Part shown: positions 22,261-37,667 of the stretch, one piece after another
Layout: every line of letters starts with the position of its first letter
How positions within the stretch are numbered: the stretch's first letter is position 1
Assembly (NCBI GenBank): GCA_020080175.1
Contig: JAGHQL010000162.1
Span: forward strand, 1 to 63,559
Source: Glutinoglossum americanum
Lineage: Eukaryota > Ascomycota > Geoglossomycetes > Geoglossales > Geoglossaceae
Reading direction: 5' to 3'
Length of the DNA stretch: 63,559 nt
Made by a program: the position numbers and the translations under genes
Notes under the pieces: model-generated
What the model was told of the DNA's origin: nothing
The model's input: the letters and a program-made list of their open reading frames with translations, nothing else
Database searches by the model: none

Positions 22261-24325
22261 CGTTAGGTCCCCCCGAAGAGAACCGCACACATGTGTACTT
22301 ATACAAACCGCTTATACCCAGACCCGCCGCATCTCCCCCACTCTGCAGTGCAGCTTGGTACCGTGATTATCAAAAAGCAAAGCACGCAGAGAAAAAAGAA
22401 AGCAAGCCAAAAGCCCCTTCCCTTCTCACACACACGACAATCGGACCATACAGAAAAATCCCTCGTTTCGTGGGAGGGTGTATAGTGGGGTGAATGGGGA
22501 TTGCCCTGTTGATACCGATTGAAAAGAGCCGCACTGCACTCCAATCCCTGCGCAAGATATGGTTGCATAAACCCCCGCATTAGATTACTGGCCTTCGCGC
22601 GGGGGTACAACGTTGTATACCGCGACCGCCGCCGAATCTCATGAGACATCAGACGGAACAAGGCTGAACTCCCTGAGCAAGTGCTCAGTCGTCATCGTGC
22701 AGCCGATGTGCCCCCCACCTTCGCACCCGGCCGCCTGCTCCACGTATGTAGCCCTACCCATCTACCCTACCCAGTGCCCTCTAATGTCTCTCCAAGGAAA
22801 GGCACCCAACCTGTTTAGCTTGCCACACTCGTAAAAACGGGACGAGAGCATGCGAGGATAGGATACGGGGGACTGAACCCGAAAGGACAAGGGGTATTGC
22901 ATGGAGTAAGCAGGTTCCGGTCAAGCAGAAAAAAACAAATTTGAAAAAAATCTCTAGAAGTGATGTAACCGGCACCCTTCAGAAAAACCAAAAAAAAAAA
23001 ACATAAAAAAGCAAACTTATATTGAAAATTCTCAAGCAAAACGAAAACAAGGAATCCTATCAAGCAACCAGCACCCTATCCACACCTCCCAGCTCCACCC
23101 TAGAAAACCTACTCCCCGGATATCTCCCCATCCGTTCAGAAGGAAAATCCAAGGACAGGATGATCCACCCCTCAATAGCATTTCTTTTGGCCGCAAACAC
23201 GAGCAGGAATCCGAAGATGCGGTATACGGTGCAGTGTGGGGGTTAACAAGACAGAGACACACGCGGGCAAGCCAAGCAAGGAAAGACACAGCCTTTTGAC
23301 ATGTATGCAATACAAGATTAGACTTCACCACAACCAGCCATCGGGCAGCAATACATAAGGAGGGGAACAGATCAAGGCATCGCACCGTCGAGAGGAGTAC
23401 GTAATCAATAGGGTCAGGACATGTTTGCCGCCGGCCAGCCAAGAAGGCATACCAACAGCCCAGCCAAACCGACCACAATTCTCCCCGCGCAAAAACGAAA
23501 AATCTTTTTTTTTCGAGGGAGAAAAAAAGAGAAAAAAAAAAAAAACAAAGCAAATAAGAAAAACCCTAAACAACGCCCATCTGCACCTCTATTTATTCAT
23601 TCGTCCTGCAGCGCTGGCGTGGCTTGTCTGCACCCTTTCGAGGTCGGGAAGAATCGGAACCCGGTGGGCGAAAAACTTCTAAATTGAAAAAAAAAAAAAA
23701 TAAAATAAAATAAAAAAGAAAGATGTTAGCACGTCGGCGAGTAACGAGAAGGAGATTGTCCAGAGGACTGATGTGTAAAGAGAAAAAAAATTTTTTGCGT
23801 GGGCAAGGGACGTTAGTGAGGTACCTGCGTGTAACTGACGCAGCTCCACCCGACGTGCCCCAGCGATCCGTACGCAATATAGCTCGCTCCTCTCTAGCCT
23901 CCTTGAGGGCATGAATTCGTCTCATCCCCTATTCCGAGATAAAGTCCGCACAAACACACATATGCACATATACACACACACACAGGCTACAGTAAGGAAG
24001 CGTTAGAATCTGTAGTTCTATTTCCGTTGAACGGCAGTGGGAGTTAAAAGGATCGTAGTGTATGTAAGGGGGTATCTGAAACCCCACCCATCATTCAACA
24101 GATCTTCCGAATGCGAGATTCTTCTCCCGTCTTCCCAAATCTCCGTTGCCTCTAACAAATTGGCTAAATGGCCCGCCCTCCCAGCCCCCGTGGATGTCTA
24201 TTTGAAAGGAAAAAAGGATGCGCAGGGTAATATCGGAGACTAGCGAGAGTAGAGAAGATAGCGCATCGATCCTATGCATGTTTCTAGCCGAACTCTGCAA
24301 TCTTCACCTCTAGATCCTATCAAAA
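22261..24325. other. Unresolved region with homopolymer tracts
   Basis: About 2 kb without a firm gene. It holds long A/T tracts (about 22990-23000, 23505-23545, 23683-23720) and a CA-rich stretch at about 23952-23984. On the minus strand a frame from 23925 (MRRIHALKEAREERA) leads to a possible donor near 23834, and a clear branch/acceptor (GTGCTAACATC, then T-rich tract and TTTAG) lies at 23726-23680. An unannotated spliced transcript is possible. Confidence 0.35.
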
Positions 24326-26813
<2,488 letters not shown>

Positions 26814-28915
26814 TTGCCTCACTTTTCAGTATATGCCGACGTTAGGGGAAATGTAATTCAAAAAAAAAAGCTGCTAGTAAAAGGATTGAGAACCAAGCTG
26901 GACTAGCCAGGCGTGGAGGATCTCAACCTTTAATGAAAGTCCCCTCGAGATTCCGGTATTCTGCGGTAACGGGTAAAGGACAATCACAAGCTTACACTGT
27001 AACCTCGAACTGCGGGACTGGGAAGCCCGGTTGCGTGTATCTGGTGGGCAGGGGCGGCAGGGCAATAAATCAATTCTTAGATCGCCAGGGGAACGATCAC
27101 GATCGTGATGGAATGTGAACGGTTTATCCTTTCCTCAACAAAACAGCCAACAACGGGTGTATTGCGGGGTATAGCTGACGAGCTTGTATATAATTTGTAT
27201 GCCGGACCGATGGGGCCGAGAGTGTGATTGAGACTGTCGAAGAGAATTGGCGGTGTTTTGTAGTTGTAGCTAAAAAAATTTTGGAAGATCAATGTGGGAA
27301 GCTCAACGGACAGGACCGAAATTGTCGGGATTCTTCGGACTGTGCATGGTCTTTTATTTTTCCTTAGCCTGAATTCCGAAGTCGGGTGGCGAGGCTGACT
27401 AAGAAAGAGCAAATCGAGCCCGGGTATTGCTCGTGTGCTCGGTGTATGATACGTTAGAGTGTCCGGCGAAGGTCGAATACTCTAAACACACCAACCACAT
27501 CGGCCTCTCCTATCGTTCCATCGTTCCACATGCGGTGCGGAAGCAAGATTGAGCACACACCACTAGTTCCGGACCAATCGCCATTTTGCATCATTTTCAT
27601 CAAGATCCTTCTCAACCCGTGACACTAGAATCATCCGACGACTTTACGTACCTTTTATTGCTTTTATTGCTTTTATTGTGATTCCATCTAGCCCGAGTCC
27701 ATTCAGCTGCGCAGGACCTGGACATTCGAAAGGAACGGGCGTATTTTCTGCACGGCACGGTTCCCCAGCTCTCGCATTCACATTCCAAGTTTCCCTCCAT
27801 GCGAGCTATGGGCGAGCTCACCGCTGCAGCAAACCCTGTGGAGAACCATATACATGATTCAATATGATATCCCAATTCTCGTGGAATCCCGTGCCGCCTG
27901 CTACTCGCGCATTTTCCCGAATATAATCCCATGCGGTAAAAGCAATCGTTTCTTTCGGCAATGGAAAACCTTATTTCGGCAGTAGGAGATTGTTGTTTCT
28001 TTTGTTGGAGCAAAGCCAATGCTCAGTGTGGGAGTCGATGTCCGTACATTCAACCATTATCAGGCGTCTTGCTGAGTTGCAAAGACCGGCTGGATCGATG
28101 ATCTAGCAGAATGAAGTGTTGAAGCAGAAACGGAAATGCGGGGAAAGCGTACATCCACCGACAGGATCAAGCTAACCGAACTTGGTGTCGGGTTAGGGTA
28201 GCGGATGGCGGCCATCACTGGGCAGCGGCTTGTAAGGCTTTAACAGACATTCCAAGTTAGACTGAGCAGCTACCAGGCCCCAACAAAAAATAAAAGAAAA
28301 GAAAACAGCCAAAAAAGCCCCCCAGCCAAGCCCACAAGGTAGCTAAAAACGTGGAGTCAAAAGAAAAGAATCGAGAGAAAATGGAAGTTTCGGTGTGCTT
28401 GATGCATGGCCGCGCATGACAAGCCAACTAGATACATAATAAAAACACGTATCAATACTTCCCGCCGCAGGAACACGACGAACAATACTGCTTAATACCA
28501 AAGGAGCTTAAGTCAAAATCTGCTCACCGAACCCCAGGCGAGTGTGACGTTGAAGAGCGACAACAACACGGTCCAACCGGGGGCCAAGGGGGGAGTCATT
28601 GCCGACATGAATTTAATCTTTTAACATCTACAAGATGATACCCCTATCCCTACCCCATCTTCCTAAAGATGTAGCTATAACGTCATCTTGTCATTGCCCT
28701 CAGCATTCTCTCATCTGACTAGAATAAAGACGTAAACGTATGCAGGAAAAATAAAGATTAAAAAAATAAAAATAAAAAAAAGTGGCGGGATGAAGGAGGG
28801 TGGGTATTAAACACCATGCTTGCTTAAACGTTCGAAAAGAGAAGTGGATGGATGAATAAATAAATAAATGTAACCTCCCGAAAAGAAAAGAAGGGAAAAA
28901 AAGAAATCCTCCCCT
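26814..28915. other. Intergenic region
   Basis: About 2.1 kb between the malic enzyme start and the 3' end of the methyltransferase gene. A 135-codon minus-strand frame at 27612-28019 has an (AGCAATAAA)-type repeat giving NKSNKSNK and no recognisable motif; I do not call it. Otherwise nothing seen. Confidence 0.45.
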
Positions 28916-30216
28916 TCAACCCCCCGCCGCCTCCACCGGCTTCCTCCCATAAACGAAAAACATATAATCGAAGCTATGCGTCTTCTCGTCCAAAATCGCC
29001 TTCCTGACCTCCGTCAACCAAACCTCCAAAGCCTCCGTACTCCACCCCAACACCCTCGTATAAGGCGCCAGCGAGATGGCCGAGAGCCCTTCCAAGAAGT
29101 TCGTCCTCTGAAACAGTCCCACCTTCTTCAGCACCGGGTTCTTGGGCCACGTCCCAAGGGGTATCTTGTAGACCTTCTCGTGCACGTCCTCGAAACCGGC
29201 GTCGCGGAACATCTTGGAGAGGTTGGAGGGCGCGCGGAGGTCGATCGAGAGCTTTTCGAAGGCTTCGTTCACGTAGCGGAAGTATTGGCGGAGGGTGGAC
29301 TGCTGGGGGAGGGTCCCGTCGTCGGATTCGGGGAACACGAGGATTTCTTGGAATTCGGCGTGGCCGCCGGGTTTGAGGTGTCTGGGGTGGGTTGGTCACC
29401 AGGAGTTAGCTGAAAGGCGTGCGGAGGTCGCAACTTCGAAGGCCTTGCTTTTGCTGCCAAATTTGTCCGTGACTTACTTGAATGATTGTTTGAGGAGCTT
29501 CGGCCAATCCCGGATGGCAACCGCCAGGTGTCGACCGTGGATGAAGTCGAAATGATTTGGTTGGTATACCCAATCGCTCTCGCAGTCGTCCACGATGAAT
29601 CGCACATTTGGAGGTACCCATTTAGGTTGGATAGGACTCCTAGCGGTAGATATGCGGTTAGCAGAGCAATTCCCCAAATAGCAACTAATGGAAAGGCAGT
29701 TGCCGTAGTCTGTTAGAGGCTTACAAGTCTGTTCCAATGACCTCGGTACTCTGGTATTGTTCTCCCACTATATATGCGCGGTGAGCACAAAACCGTAGAG
29801 AACTTGCCAAATAGCCCTATCCCCCTCCAAGCAGCGGTGGCGAGGTGTCACGCACTGTCAATAGCCCATATCCCCGTCCCGGTCCCTATATCCAGCACCC
29901 TCTGTGGCGAATCCCCGATAGGTGCAAAATGCAACACGCCGCCCACCAATTCCATGATCATGGCATGTTTCAAGTCCTCGCGATCCTGCTCCCGGTCGTC
30001 GTTCGGGAACACATATCTGCCTTCCCTGAATTTGTGGTATCGTCGACCGTTCTCGAAGTTGTAGTCTAGTACACTAGAGGCGAGGGAAGTTGTGTTACTT
30101 TCATTATCGCTCCCAATGGCTGAGTCGCCATCGCCGTCTTGCTCATCATCCGCGATGATCATTGTGCCGACCATGGTCTCCTCAGTGCCAGGTGCTGGCG
30201 CTGCTGAAGAAGCCAT
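28916..30216 (-). CDS. LaeA-like SAM-dependent methyltransferase
   Basis: Four exons join in frame: 30216-29856, 29767-29725, 29639-29478 and 29381-28916, giving 343 residues. A disordered acidic N terminus (about 1-50) is followed by LDYNFENGRRYHKFREGRYVF-type sequence, typical of the fungal LaeA/UMTA-like group. SAM-binding motif I is VLDIGTGTGIWAID (about 107-120). Then come EVIGTDLSPIQPKWVPPNV, FDFIHGRHLAVAIRDW and LKPGGHAEFQE. Proteins of this group are Rossmann-fold methyltransferases. LaeA itself regulates secondary metabolism, but many relatives have other or unknown substrates, and no metabolite cluster surrounds this gene. ATG 30216 was chosen because it precedes the acidic leader; frames upstream look non-coding. 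Confidence 0.88.
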
Positions 30217-31257
30217 CTTCTGATAACGCCGCCGCTTCTTTGTCGTCCCTGCTATTGATGCTAGCTTTGTCGTCGTTGTTGTTGTTTTCCACTGACAATA
30301 TCGGTCCCACCACGTCACCTCTTTTTCAAACGGCCGGGCCCCATTCGTACTTGCGTCTGCGAGCAAATAGATTTGGGATGCTTGTAACAGCGTATAGAGC
30401 CGACAATTGCCGCGGCGGGTCTCTTGACGCACAGGTTTATGGGTCAATAGGTGTTGACTTGACAGACTTCTCCGCTCGCTTCTTCACGCCCACCAGGACC
30501 GAGGTACTCAGAAATATCTAACACATCATGTCGTACGGCATATTCTTCGGTGCACGGCAAGAGATCCGATTCCACTGATTTCCGTTCTGCTACAAACCCG
30601 CTGCGCCACTGGCCGCCTCCTCTATCCGGGTCTCTACAGGAGACATGAGGTGCGTGTGCGGCGAAGTTGAGAGTGCAGGGAGCAAGACAGGATATTCACG
30701 AACCGAAAGTGAATATGTATGTATAGTTCTGGATTATACTAGTCTTATCTCCCTTCTAACACATTCGCTAGAAGAGTTCGTGCGAGTTGGAATGGCGATG
30801 AGGAGAAAGAGGAAAAAGAAAAGAAAGTTGAAGATCAGAGCCCCAAGAACCCATCTCGTTACACCCCCACGCCGAAGATAACCTTAAAGATCAGTGGTAG
30901 CCAACGGAAACGGGCTGCTGGATTATGCATAGCGCTGCGAGTTAATCGACCATGATCGATCTATGGAGAACTTATCCCCTTCCGTGAAACCCCCCCGAAA
31001 AAAGAAAAAGCCTGCCCAACTGGCCGATCTATCTTTCCTCAACTAGGCTCAACGGACCTCGCTGTATCTTATGCGCCCTTACTATAAACAGGAAAATAAA
31101 GTTAGAGCAAGCCTTGCGAATGCTTCAATAGACGAGTCTCCCCAAAATCCTCTTCAGAAGTGTATCCTCTTATGGTGTATATCAGGGCTTTGATGCAAAT
31201 GAAAAGTAAAAGGTAGTAAATCCCAGCTATGTAGTAGTTCCATAGAAACCCTCATGC
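30217..31257. other. Intergenic region
   Basis: About 1 kb between the methyltransferase start and the 3' end of the next minus-strand gene. No gene seen. Confidence 0.55.
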
Positions 31258-33012
31258 TCATGCTTCCCCCCATGATCCGACGCCCACCGCTGAGCCAGGT
31301 CCGACGACGCTACCGACACTGCCACCTAGGTCCCAATAATGCCGACTACTGCCACTGTGATTAGTTTTCTTCTCCTTCGTGCTCTGGCTTGCACAGCTCG
31401 AAGAAGACCTCCGAATACCCACGGGTGCCGCGCTAACCATCGACGTGGAACTCCGCTGCCTCCGGCTATAATGCGATATTAACGGATGATGCTGTCTAAC
31501 CATCATATCTCTCGGGTATGTGGCAGATGTAGTTGTGTTGATGGCGGCGCTTGGGGTATACGGGGTGTGCTTGGGTGCTGTTAAACGGTTGCGAATGTAG
31601 CGGAGGACAGTCTTGAGGTCGAGCTCGCGCTCCCAATACTCGCGCTCGCGGCGGAGGCGCTCGGCTTCCGCCCGCTGGGCGAGGGCACCGTCGGCGTCGG
31701 AAACAGAGGCTTCGTCGGAGGCCTCTTCAATACCCCAGAGGGCAGCATGGGCTATTGGGGGTGGAAGAGCAGTCTGCGTTGATTGGGGAAGGGTAGGGTT
31801 GAAGTGCGGGCTTAACGTGGATGGAGAAAAGACAGATGGTGTAGTTGGTTGCGCGGGGATCCAGAAATGGCGTTGGGGCCGGGTGGTGGGGGCGGGGTAG
31901 CTAGACGCCTTTTGTTGTTGGTATTGAGTTCGCAGGTAGGAGGAGAAAGCTCCGGGGTGTTCAGAGAGGTGGTTAACTAGAGTGCCGAGCTCGCGGGCTA
32001 TGCGCTCGAGGAGCCGGTCCCCCCATGTCGAAGTGTTGAGAAACCCTTCGACGTCTCCAGTAGCCAGGTGTTCCTTTGCGGCTGCGGCTGCGGCTGTATC
32101 CTCTTCCCCTTCATCTGGCAGTGACTCGCCAAAAAGCACAGATAAAAGGGAGTCGTCAATGCCCATGAGATCCCGGATAACTCTCCGCGTGATCCTCTCC
32201 CAGAAAGTCTCATTTTCGTCTTCAAGAGTCTCCGGCGGCATCTCTGCAGCATCAACCCTGCTACTCTCCCTCAACTCTCCTACACCCATTGTGACACTAT
32301 CCTCTTCCATCTCCGCCGCCGCCGATCTTGTCGCAACTGAGCCCCCCTTCGATGTTTGCCTTCTCCGTGTCTCTCTCTCGATCTCATCTAGTAACACCCG
32401 GCTCTGTTCCATCCGCCATGCTTGTATCCGTTGGTGTCTTTCACTCTCCTGCGGATCCCTTTCCCCCTCCTGAGTAGATAGTCTGCGTCTCCGTCGCGGA
32501 TTAAACTGTTCGAACCGCCATATTTGCTCCTGAGCCGGCGTACTTGATGCCGGGAAGGCTCCTAGTCCATCGTGGGTTGGAAATACCGCGCCCACGCTCG
32601 CGCCGTGCGACCCGCGCTGCGACGTGCGATGGTAGACGGAAGAAGGTTCCCGGAAGGCGTGAAGATGAGAATCAAGGCTATCCAGCTCCTCCTCCTCATC
32701 AACATCCCCGCCCGCGTCGGTGGCATCTGAGCCAATCTCTTCGTCTTCATCTTCTCCCTCTACATCCGAGCGACCCGCGGCCGTGTCTAGCGACCCGAGA
32801 TCGCTCAAATGCGAGGCGCCAGCGGTGCGCTCGGTGGAAGCGGTGAAAGTCTGCGTTGTCGACGGGGCGGTGGGGGAAAAGAGAACCCATTCTTGCGAGT
32901 CCTCAAGGGGCGCAGAGATCTGTGTCGTGATCTGGACTTCTGGATCGGTTATTGAGGGGGCATAGTGCTGATGGAGGGGTTGGAAGTGCTGGGTGGGTTG
33001 ACGGAACGCCAT
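31258..33012 (-). CDS. Conserved filamentous-fungal protein, unknown function
   Basis: A single exon of 584 residues. Blocks that recur in filamentous fungi are visible: SQEWVLFSP near residue 40, a Thr/Ser stretch, SDLGSLDT, acidic runs, ELDSLDSHLHAFREPS, VFPTHDGLGAFPAS and IWRFEQFNPRRRRR. An Arg/Glu-rich helical part follows, then a Ser-rich tail. No enzyme motif or transmembrane segment is evident. ATG 33012 was preferred over an in-frame upstream codon at 33117 because the added leader looks like UTR and homologues begin near the AFRQP region; this is from memory of the family. The function is not known to me. Confidence 0.8.
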   Translation of the reverse strand: MAFRQPTQHFQPLHQHYAPSITDPEVQITTQISAPLEDSQEWVLFSPTAPSTTQTFTASTERTAGASHLSDLGSLDTAAGRSDVEGEDEDEEIGSDATDAGGDVDEEEELDSLDSHLHAFREPSSVYHRTSQRGSHGASVGAVFPTHDGLGAFPASSTPAQEQIWRFEQFNPRRRRRLSTQEGERDPQESERHQRIQAWRMEQSRVLLDEIERETRRRQTSKGGSVATRSAAAEMEEDSVTMGVGELRESSRVDAAEMPPETLEDENETFWERITRRVIRDLMGIDDSLLSVLFGESLPDEGEEDTAAAAAAKEHLATGDVEGFLNTSTWGDRLLERIARELGTLVNHLSEHPGAFSSYLRTQYQQQKASSYPAPTTRPQRHFWIPAQPTTPSVFSPSTLSPHFNPTLPQSTQTALPPPIAHAALWGIEEASDEASVSDADGALAQRAEAERLRREREYWERELDLKTVLRYIRNRLTAPKHTPYTPSAAINTTTSATYPRDMMVRQHHPLISHYSRRQRSSTSMVSAAPVGIRRSSSSCASQSTKEKKTNHSGSSRHYWDLGGSVGSVVGPGSAVGVGSWGEA

Positions 33013-34212
33013 GGTTTTTGGGGGGTTTTCTAGAGGCGATAGGTGATAAGATGATGGGTTTACACAGCGCAATGATATGTTAGAATATTTAGAAAAAGAT
33101 GGATAATTCTGGACCAAGGGCAGCTGAATCCAGAGGAGGATGCGATGCTCGCGCTGAGCAGAGCCCGGCTGATATATCGCTCAGCGAACCGGCTTTGTTA
33201 TCCCCTGCAGGGAGCGGTGGTCCACGTCACACGCCCAATTAGAGCCTAAGAGTCTCAACAACACATTGAACGCTTCTAATACGCAGCCAGTTCAGGGAGA
33301 TGCCAGGCGGAATATAGGGGGTTTGTTGGTTAAATTCTGGGCGATTGAACAGGGAATCGATACCTGAAGCGTTCAAATTGGTTTCGATGGTTATTATCCT
33401 GGGCTGCCGAAACGTCCATTGTGGCGCAGTCTTTTAATGTAAATGGGATGAACTTTACAATCCCATCATCAGTCTACTCGACATTCTGTCCGAGTCCTCC
33501 ATTTTATTAAAGATCTAATATACCAGCGCCAACAAAGGGGATGCTAGAAGAAAGGGGATACAGATACAACAGATACAATAGATGCGACAGATCAGCTCTG
33601 CTCGAGGGGTGTGCGCTGGCTTTGGAAGGGAATTGGTCTGCATTGCTTTTAGACTCGGATACCCCGCCGTGTTGGTTGGCGAGGCCGCCCGGAAGGGCAC
33701 AACGTCCATGTCTTAGCTGCATAAGAATATGGAACGGGGAGGTCGCGATAAGAAATGCCGCCGGGTAAACCAACTTCTCCCTTTGGCTACTCTGAAGTCG
33801 TAGGTATCCTGGTAGGAGAGACCTGGCATACGGAGCACACTCTCTATTTTCTCTTTTCTTTTGTCCGATTTTACCCCCTTTCGAACTCGCTCACCGCAAG
33901 CACCCCGTTGTGAGCGATGGCCATCATCTCACCTAATAAACAAAGTCAAATCCCTCAATTACTCCTTCCAAAACCTCAGCCTTACGCGCCTACCGTTTGG
34001 TTGCCTGTAGGGATGCCGTGTTGACGGCATGCAAGTAAGACGTCTTGACAATAACAGATTGAGCACCACGTAAGCAACGGGGCCTAAAAGCGGCATCGGT
34101 AAAGTATCAAAGCGGCGTCGGAAAGATTTTGTTTCGGTCAATTATATTGTGTGAAAGTATTTGTCTTCCATCTCAGCTATTGACATATCTACTCCAATGA
34201 CGAGCACCTAGG
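33013..34212. other. Intergenic region
   Basis: About 1.2 kb. No credible gene seen; open frames are short and lack motif or codon support. Confidence 0.55.
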
Positions 34213-37200
34213 TCAAGTTTTGCTCTTTTCCCCCGAGGCGCCCTGCCCTTTTGGCATCTTCTTGTCTGTCCCTAGGGTATCTAGGTCTTTCTTTTTGTGG
34301 TAATGGGGTGCAGCCTATGTTTATAAAACCATGAGCAGCTGGTCACTATTATTCGGGGCGAGTTAAATGAAAGGGGGGAACCCACCTCGACGAGCCACTC
34401 TGCCTGGATCGGCATATTGCTCCTCATGTACTCCTTACTTGTTAACACTAGCTCGTAGAAGATCACCCACTTCGGATTAACTTCCATAAGTGTCGAACTA
34501 GGGTGTAGATACACGGTCATGCCATTCTTGACTGTGCGGTAGCTGTCCCCTCCGCGTTGCAAACGTGCTGCGTTTGGAAAGAACCCGGCTGTAATCGCTT
34601 TCTGGATGGGCACAAGGTCATTGGCGCCAACGGTTGAGATGGTGACTTCAACGCGATCGCAAAGTTTTGCTAACTGGTCTCGCACATCACGGGCGCGCGT
34701 CAAGGAGCGCTGCTGTAGAAAGTTCTCACGGGCCCAAACATACGAGAAATCAGCATCGACCCATTGATTCCATATGTTAAGGAGCGTAAAGTGGTCACCG
34801 CCCTCCTTAATGGTAAAGCGGGCGCGGGCGGAGTCCGCGTGGATTTTCTTATCCTTTGGTCGGTAGAAGAGCGCGGAGGCTTCGCCGAGCATGGCAATGA
34901 TAGAGAGGACCTCTTCAACACAATCGTACTTATCCGCAGCAAGGATTGCTTTTGCCAGCATAGGGTCAGTAGGGAATTCGGCCATCTGACGCCCAATCTT
35001 TGTGAGTTCTCCACGGTCGTTCAGTGCTCCTAGGGCGTAGAGCTGTTCAAGTGCGCGGATGAGTGTCTCTGCAGGTGGTGGGTCCATGAAATCGAAGTCA
35101 ATCAGATGATTGATCCCCAAGCTCTTCAGCAGAAGTACCACGCTGTTTAAGTTAGTCCTCTGGATTTCTGGCGTCGTGTTCTCTTCTAGTTCGTTATAGA
35201 ACGCCCATTTGGTGTATAACCTAAAACACTTTCCCGGTCCGACACGACCTGCTCGGCCACTTCGTTGATTTGCTGATGCTCTTGAGCAAGGAGTAACTAC
35301 CAAGCTCTCCATCCCCGTCCTGGGATTGTAGACGTTTTCCTTAACAAATCCTGGGTCAATGACATAAACTATACCGTCGATGGTCAGACTAGTCTCCGCA
35401 ATATTAGTCGCTAGCACTACCTTCCTTGCGCCTTCAGGCGTAGGTTCAAAGATTTTGGCCTGGAGTTCTGAAGGCAGATTTGCATAGATTGGGCAAATGA
35501 TCATTTCCGGAATTTTGCTTCCTAACTTCCTAGCGGTCTCTTGTAGATTCTGCTCAGCTGCTTCGATTTCTTCTTGACCCGTCAGGAAAACCAAGATATC
35601 CCCCTTTCCTTGGGTTACATGGATCTGAAATATCGTAGTGACGGCTGCTGCAAGGTAATTCGCCTCGGGCTGCGGGGTATAATGGATATCAACGGGATAC
35701 CTCCGACCAGGGATATTGAAAATTGGGGCGTCATCAAAATACCTGGCAAATTTTTGAGCATCCATCGTCGCTGATGAGATTAAAAGTTTAAGCTCTGGTC
35801 TGAACCTCGCAATATCTTTAACCAAACCGAAGAGGATGTCAGTATGCAGCGTTCTCTCGTGAGCCTCATCTATCATCAGGGCTGAATAGCCCCCTAGATC
35901 CGGTTCCGTGAGGAACTCCCGCAACAGCATGCCATCTGTCATGTACTTCAAAACAGTTTTATCGCTCGTTGCATCCTCAAATCGTATGGCGTAGCCAACT
36001 TCATTACCCACTTTGACTCCCATCTCTTCTGCAACTCGAGCCGCCACGCTCATCGCTGCTACTCGTCTTGGTTGGGTACAACCTACCTTCGAACCTCCTT
36101 TCGTATAGCCTGCCTCGTGTAAGTACTGTGGAATCTGTGTGGTTTTACCACTGCCAGTCTCTCCAACAATGATGAGAACCTGATATTGTTCCACGGCTGC
36201 GAGCAGCTGGTCCCTAAAGGCATATATCGGTAGGCTTTTCCTGGTCTCCTCAATAGATGCCGCTTTCTTCTCGGCGGCCTTGAGCTGTTCCTGGAAAAAC
36301 CGCTCCTCCTTCGTCATAGGTTTGCCATCTCCTTCTAACCGTGAGTCCATTATGAAATTGATCTTCTGTGCGTCGTCAAAGACGTATTCGTAGTCGCCCT
36401 CGTCCACCCTTTCGGCGCGTGTGATCTGGGCCTTGGCCTTTGCGGTTTGTTCCCGTTCCCATTCCTCCTGTTCCGTAACAAATCTCTCCTGGCCATGTTC
36501 ATCCCTCTCTACATAGCGTTTGTATAGGGCTTCCTCCTTGCGCTTCTTGTCTATTTTGCCCTTCTCTGTGATGTAATCCTCCGGCAATTGATACCCATCC
36601 AAATGGTCGTCGATTCGCATTCTCTCCTCTGCCAACCGAAGAACCTCCCTGTTCTTAGCAAACTCTTCCTTCTCGCGACGACTTAGGTCAGGGTTATTCC
36701 GCAGTTCCTCAGCCTCCTCTGCAACCTGCTTTCGTAGGAGTGCCAAGCGTTCAATTTCCCGTTTCTTGAGATATTCTTGGCGGGATCTCTCACGGAGATC
36801 TGGTAGTGCAGCTTGCCGTGCCGCCGCATCTTCAGCCAGCGCTCGCCTCCGAGCTAATTCCTTACCCTCCTTTGTTGAGGACCGGTCCTCGACGAGCTTC
36901 TTGGTCTTTTCATCGTCTTTGCTCCTTAATCGCTTTGCAAACTCGTCTCGCTCTTTTAGATCACGCTCCCGTGCCCTCTCAGCTTTGGCATCTTCATCCA
37001 TATCAGACATGTCCTCACGAACCGACTCTGCATCGCTATCAACTCGAGCACGTTTCACCGGTGGCTCCTGGAACTCTTCGTCTTCCTCGTCGCCCCACCT
37101 GTCTTCGAATTCCCCATCTTCCCGACGCCGTAGTCGCTTAGGTCGATATTTGCGATCTCTGTCCTTCTCGCCATCTCTACTCCTCTCTCTTTTGCGTTCG

Positions 37201-37667
37201 CCATTCCTGTCCCGTTCCTTGTCCCTATCTCGTCTATCCTCTCTCCTCTCTCCCCGGGCCTTTTCCTTCGAGCTCTTCTTCTTCACGGCCTCAACCTCTA
37301 CGATTGGCGGGCCCATGAGGACGTCGTCCTCCATCTCTAGTAGAGCATACTTTTTTTTCGCATCCTTCACCATTCTCTCCTTCTTTCCCGCATCCGGAGC
37401 GCCATTTCCGTTCCTCTTTGGCACCCGACGATACAGCTCCTCACTAAACCTCCGTATCTCGGCATCTCCACCGCCGAGGTATGCACCGAGTTTGTCTTGC
37501 AAGACCGAGGTAGACTTGGCGGTATCTGCAGTTGCGAGGACGAAATCAACAACGGTCGAGTCAGAGGCGCCAGAGAGCTTTGTAGAATCAGCATCTAAAC
37601 TAGAACGAGTCCTAGGGATATACTTTACCTTGATGAGATTATCAGACACCCATAACCTAAGATCCAT
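34213..37667 (-). CDS. PRP2: DEAH-box pre-mRNA splicing ATPase (Prp2/DHX16 type)
   Basis: Two exons, 37667-34386 and 34314-34213, give 1,127 residues. The start [14 protein letters not shown] was chosen over an upstream codon because it matches the short helical N terminus of the family. Residues of about 120-450 are rich in Arg/Glu/Asp. The helicase core has GETGSGKT (about 498-505), DEAH (about 597), [15 protein letters not shown] and QRSGRAGR (about 800), then the ratchet and OB-fold parts. The short second exon restores the ending APHYHKKKD...KKMPKGQGA, typical of DHX16/Prp2; without it the frame runs into non-conserved residues. In the family this ATPase remodels the activated spliceosome before the first catalytic step. 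Confidence 0.95.

Noticed and set aside
27612-28019. 135-codon minus-strand frame
   Set aside because: No motif, a tandem NKSNKSNK stretch from simple sequence, and no splice or homology support.
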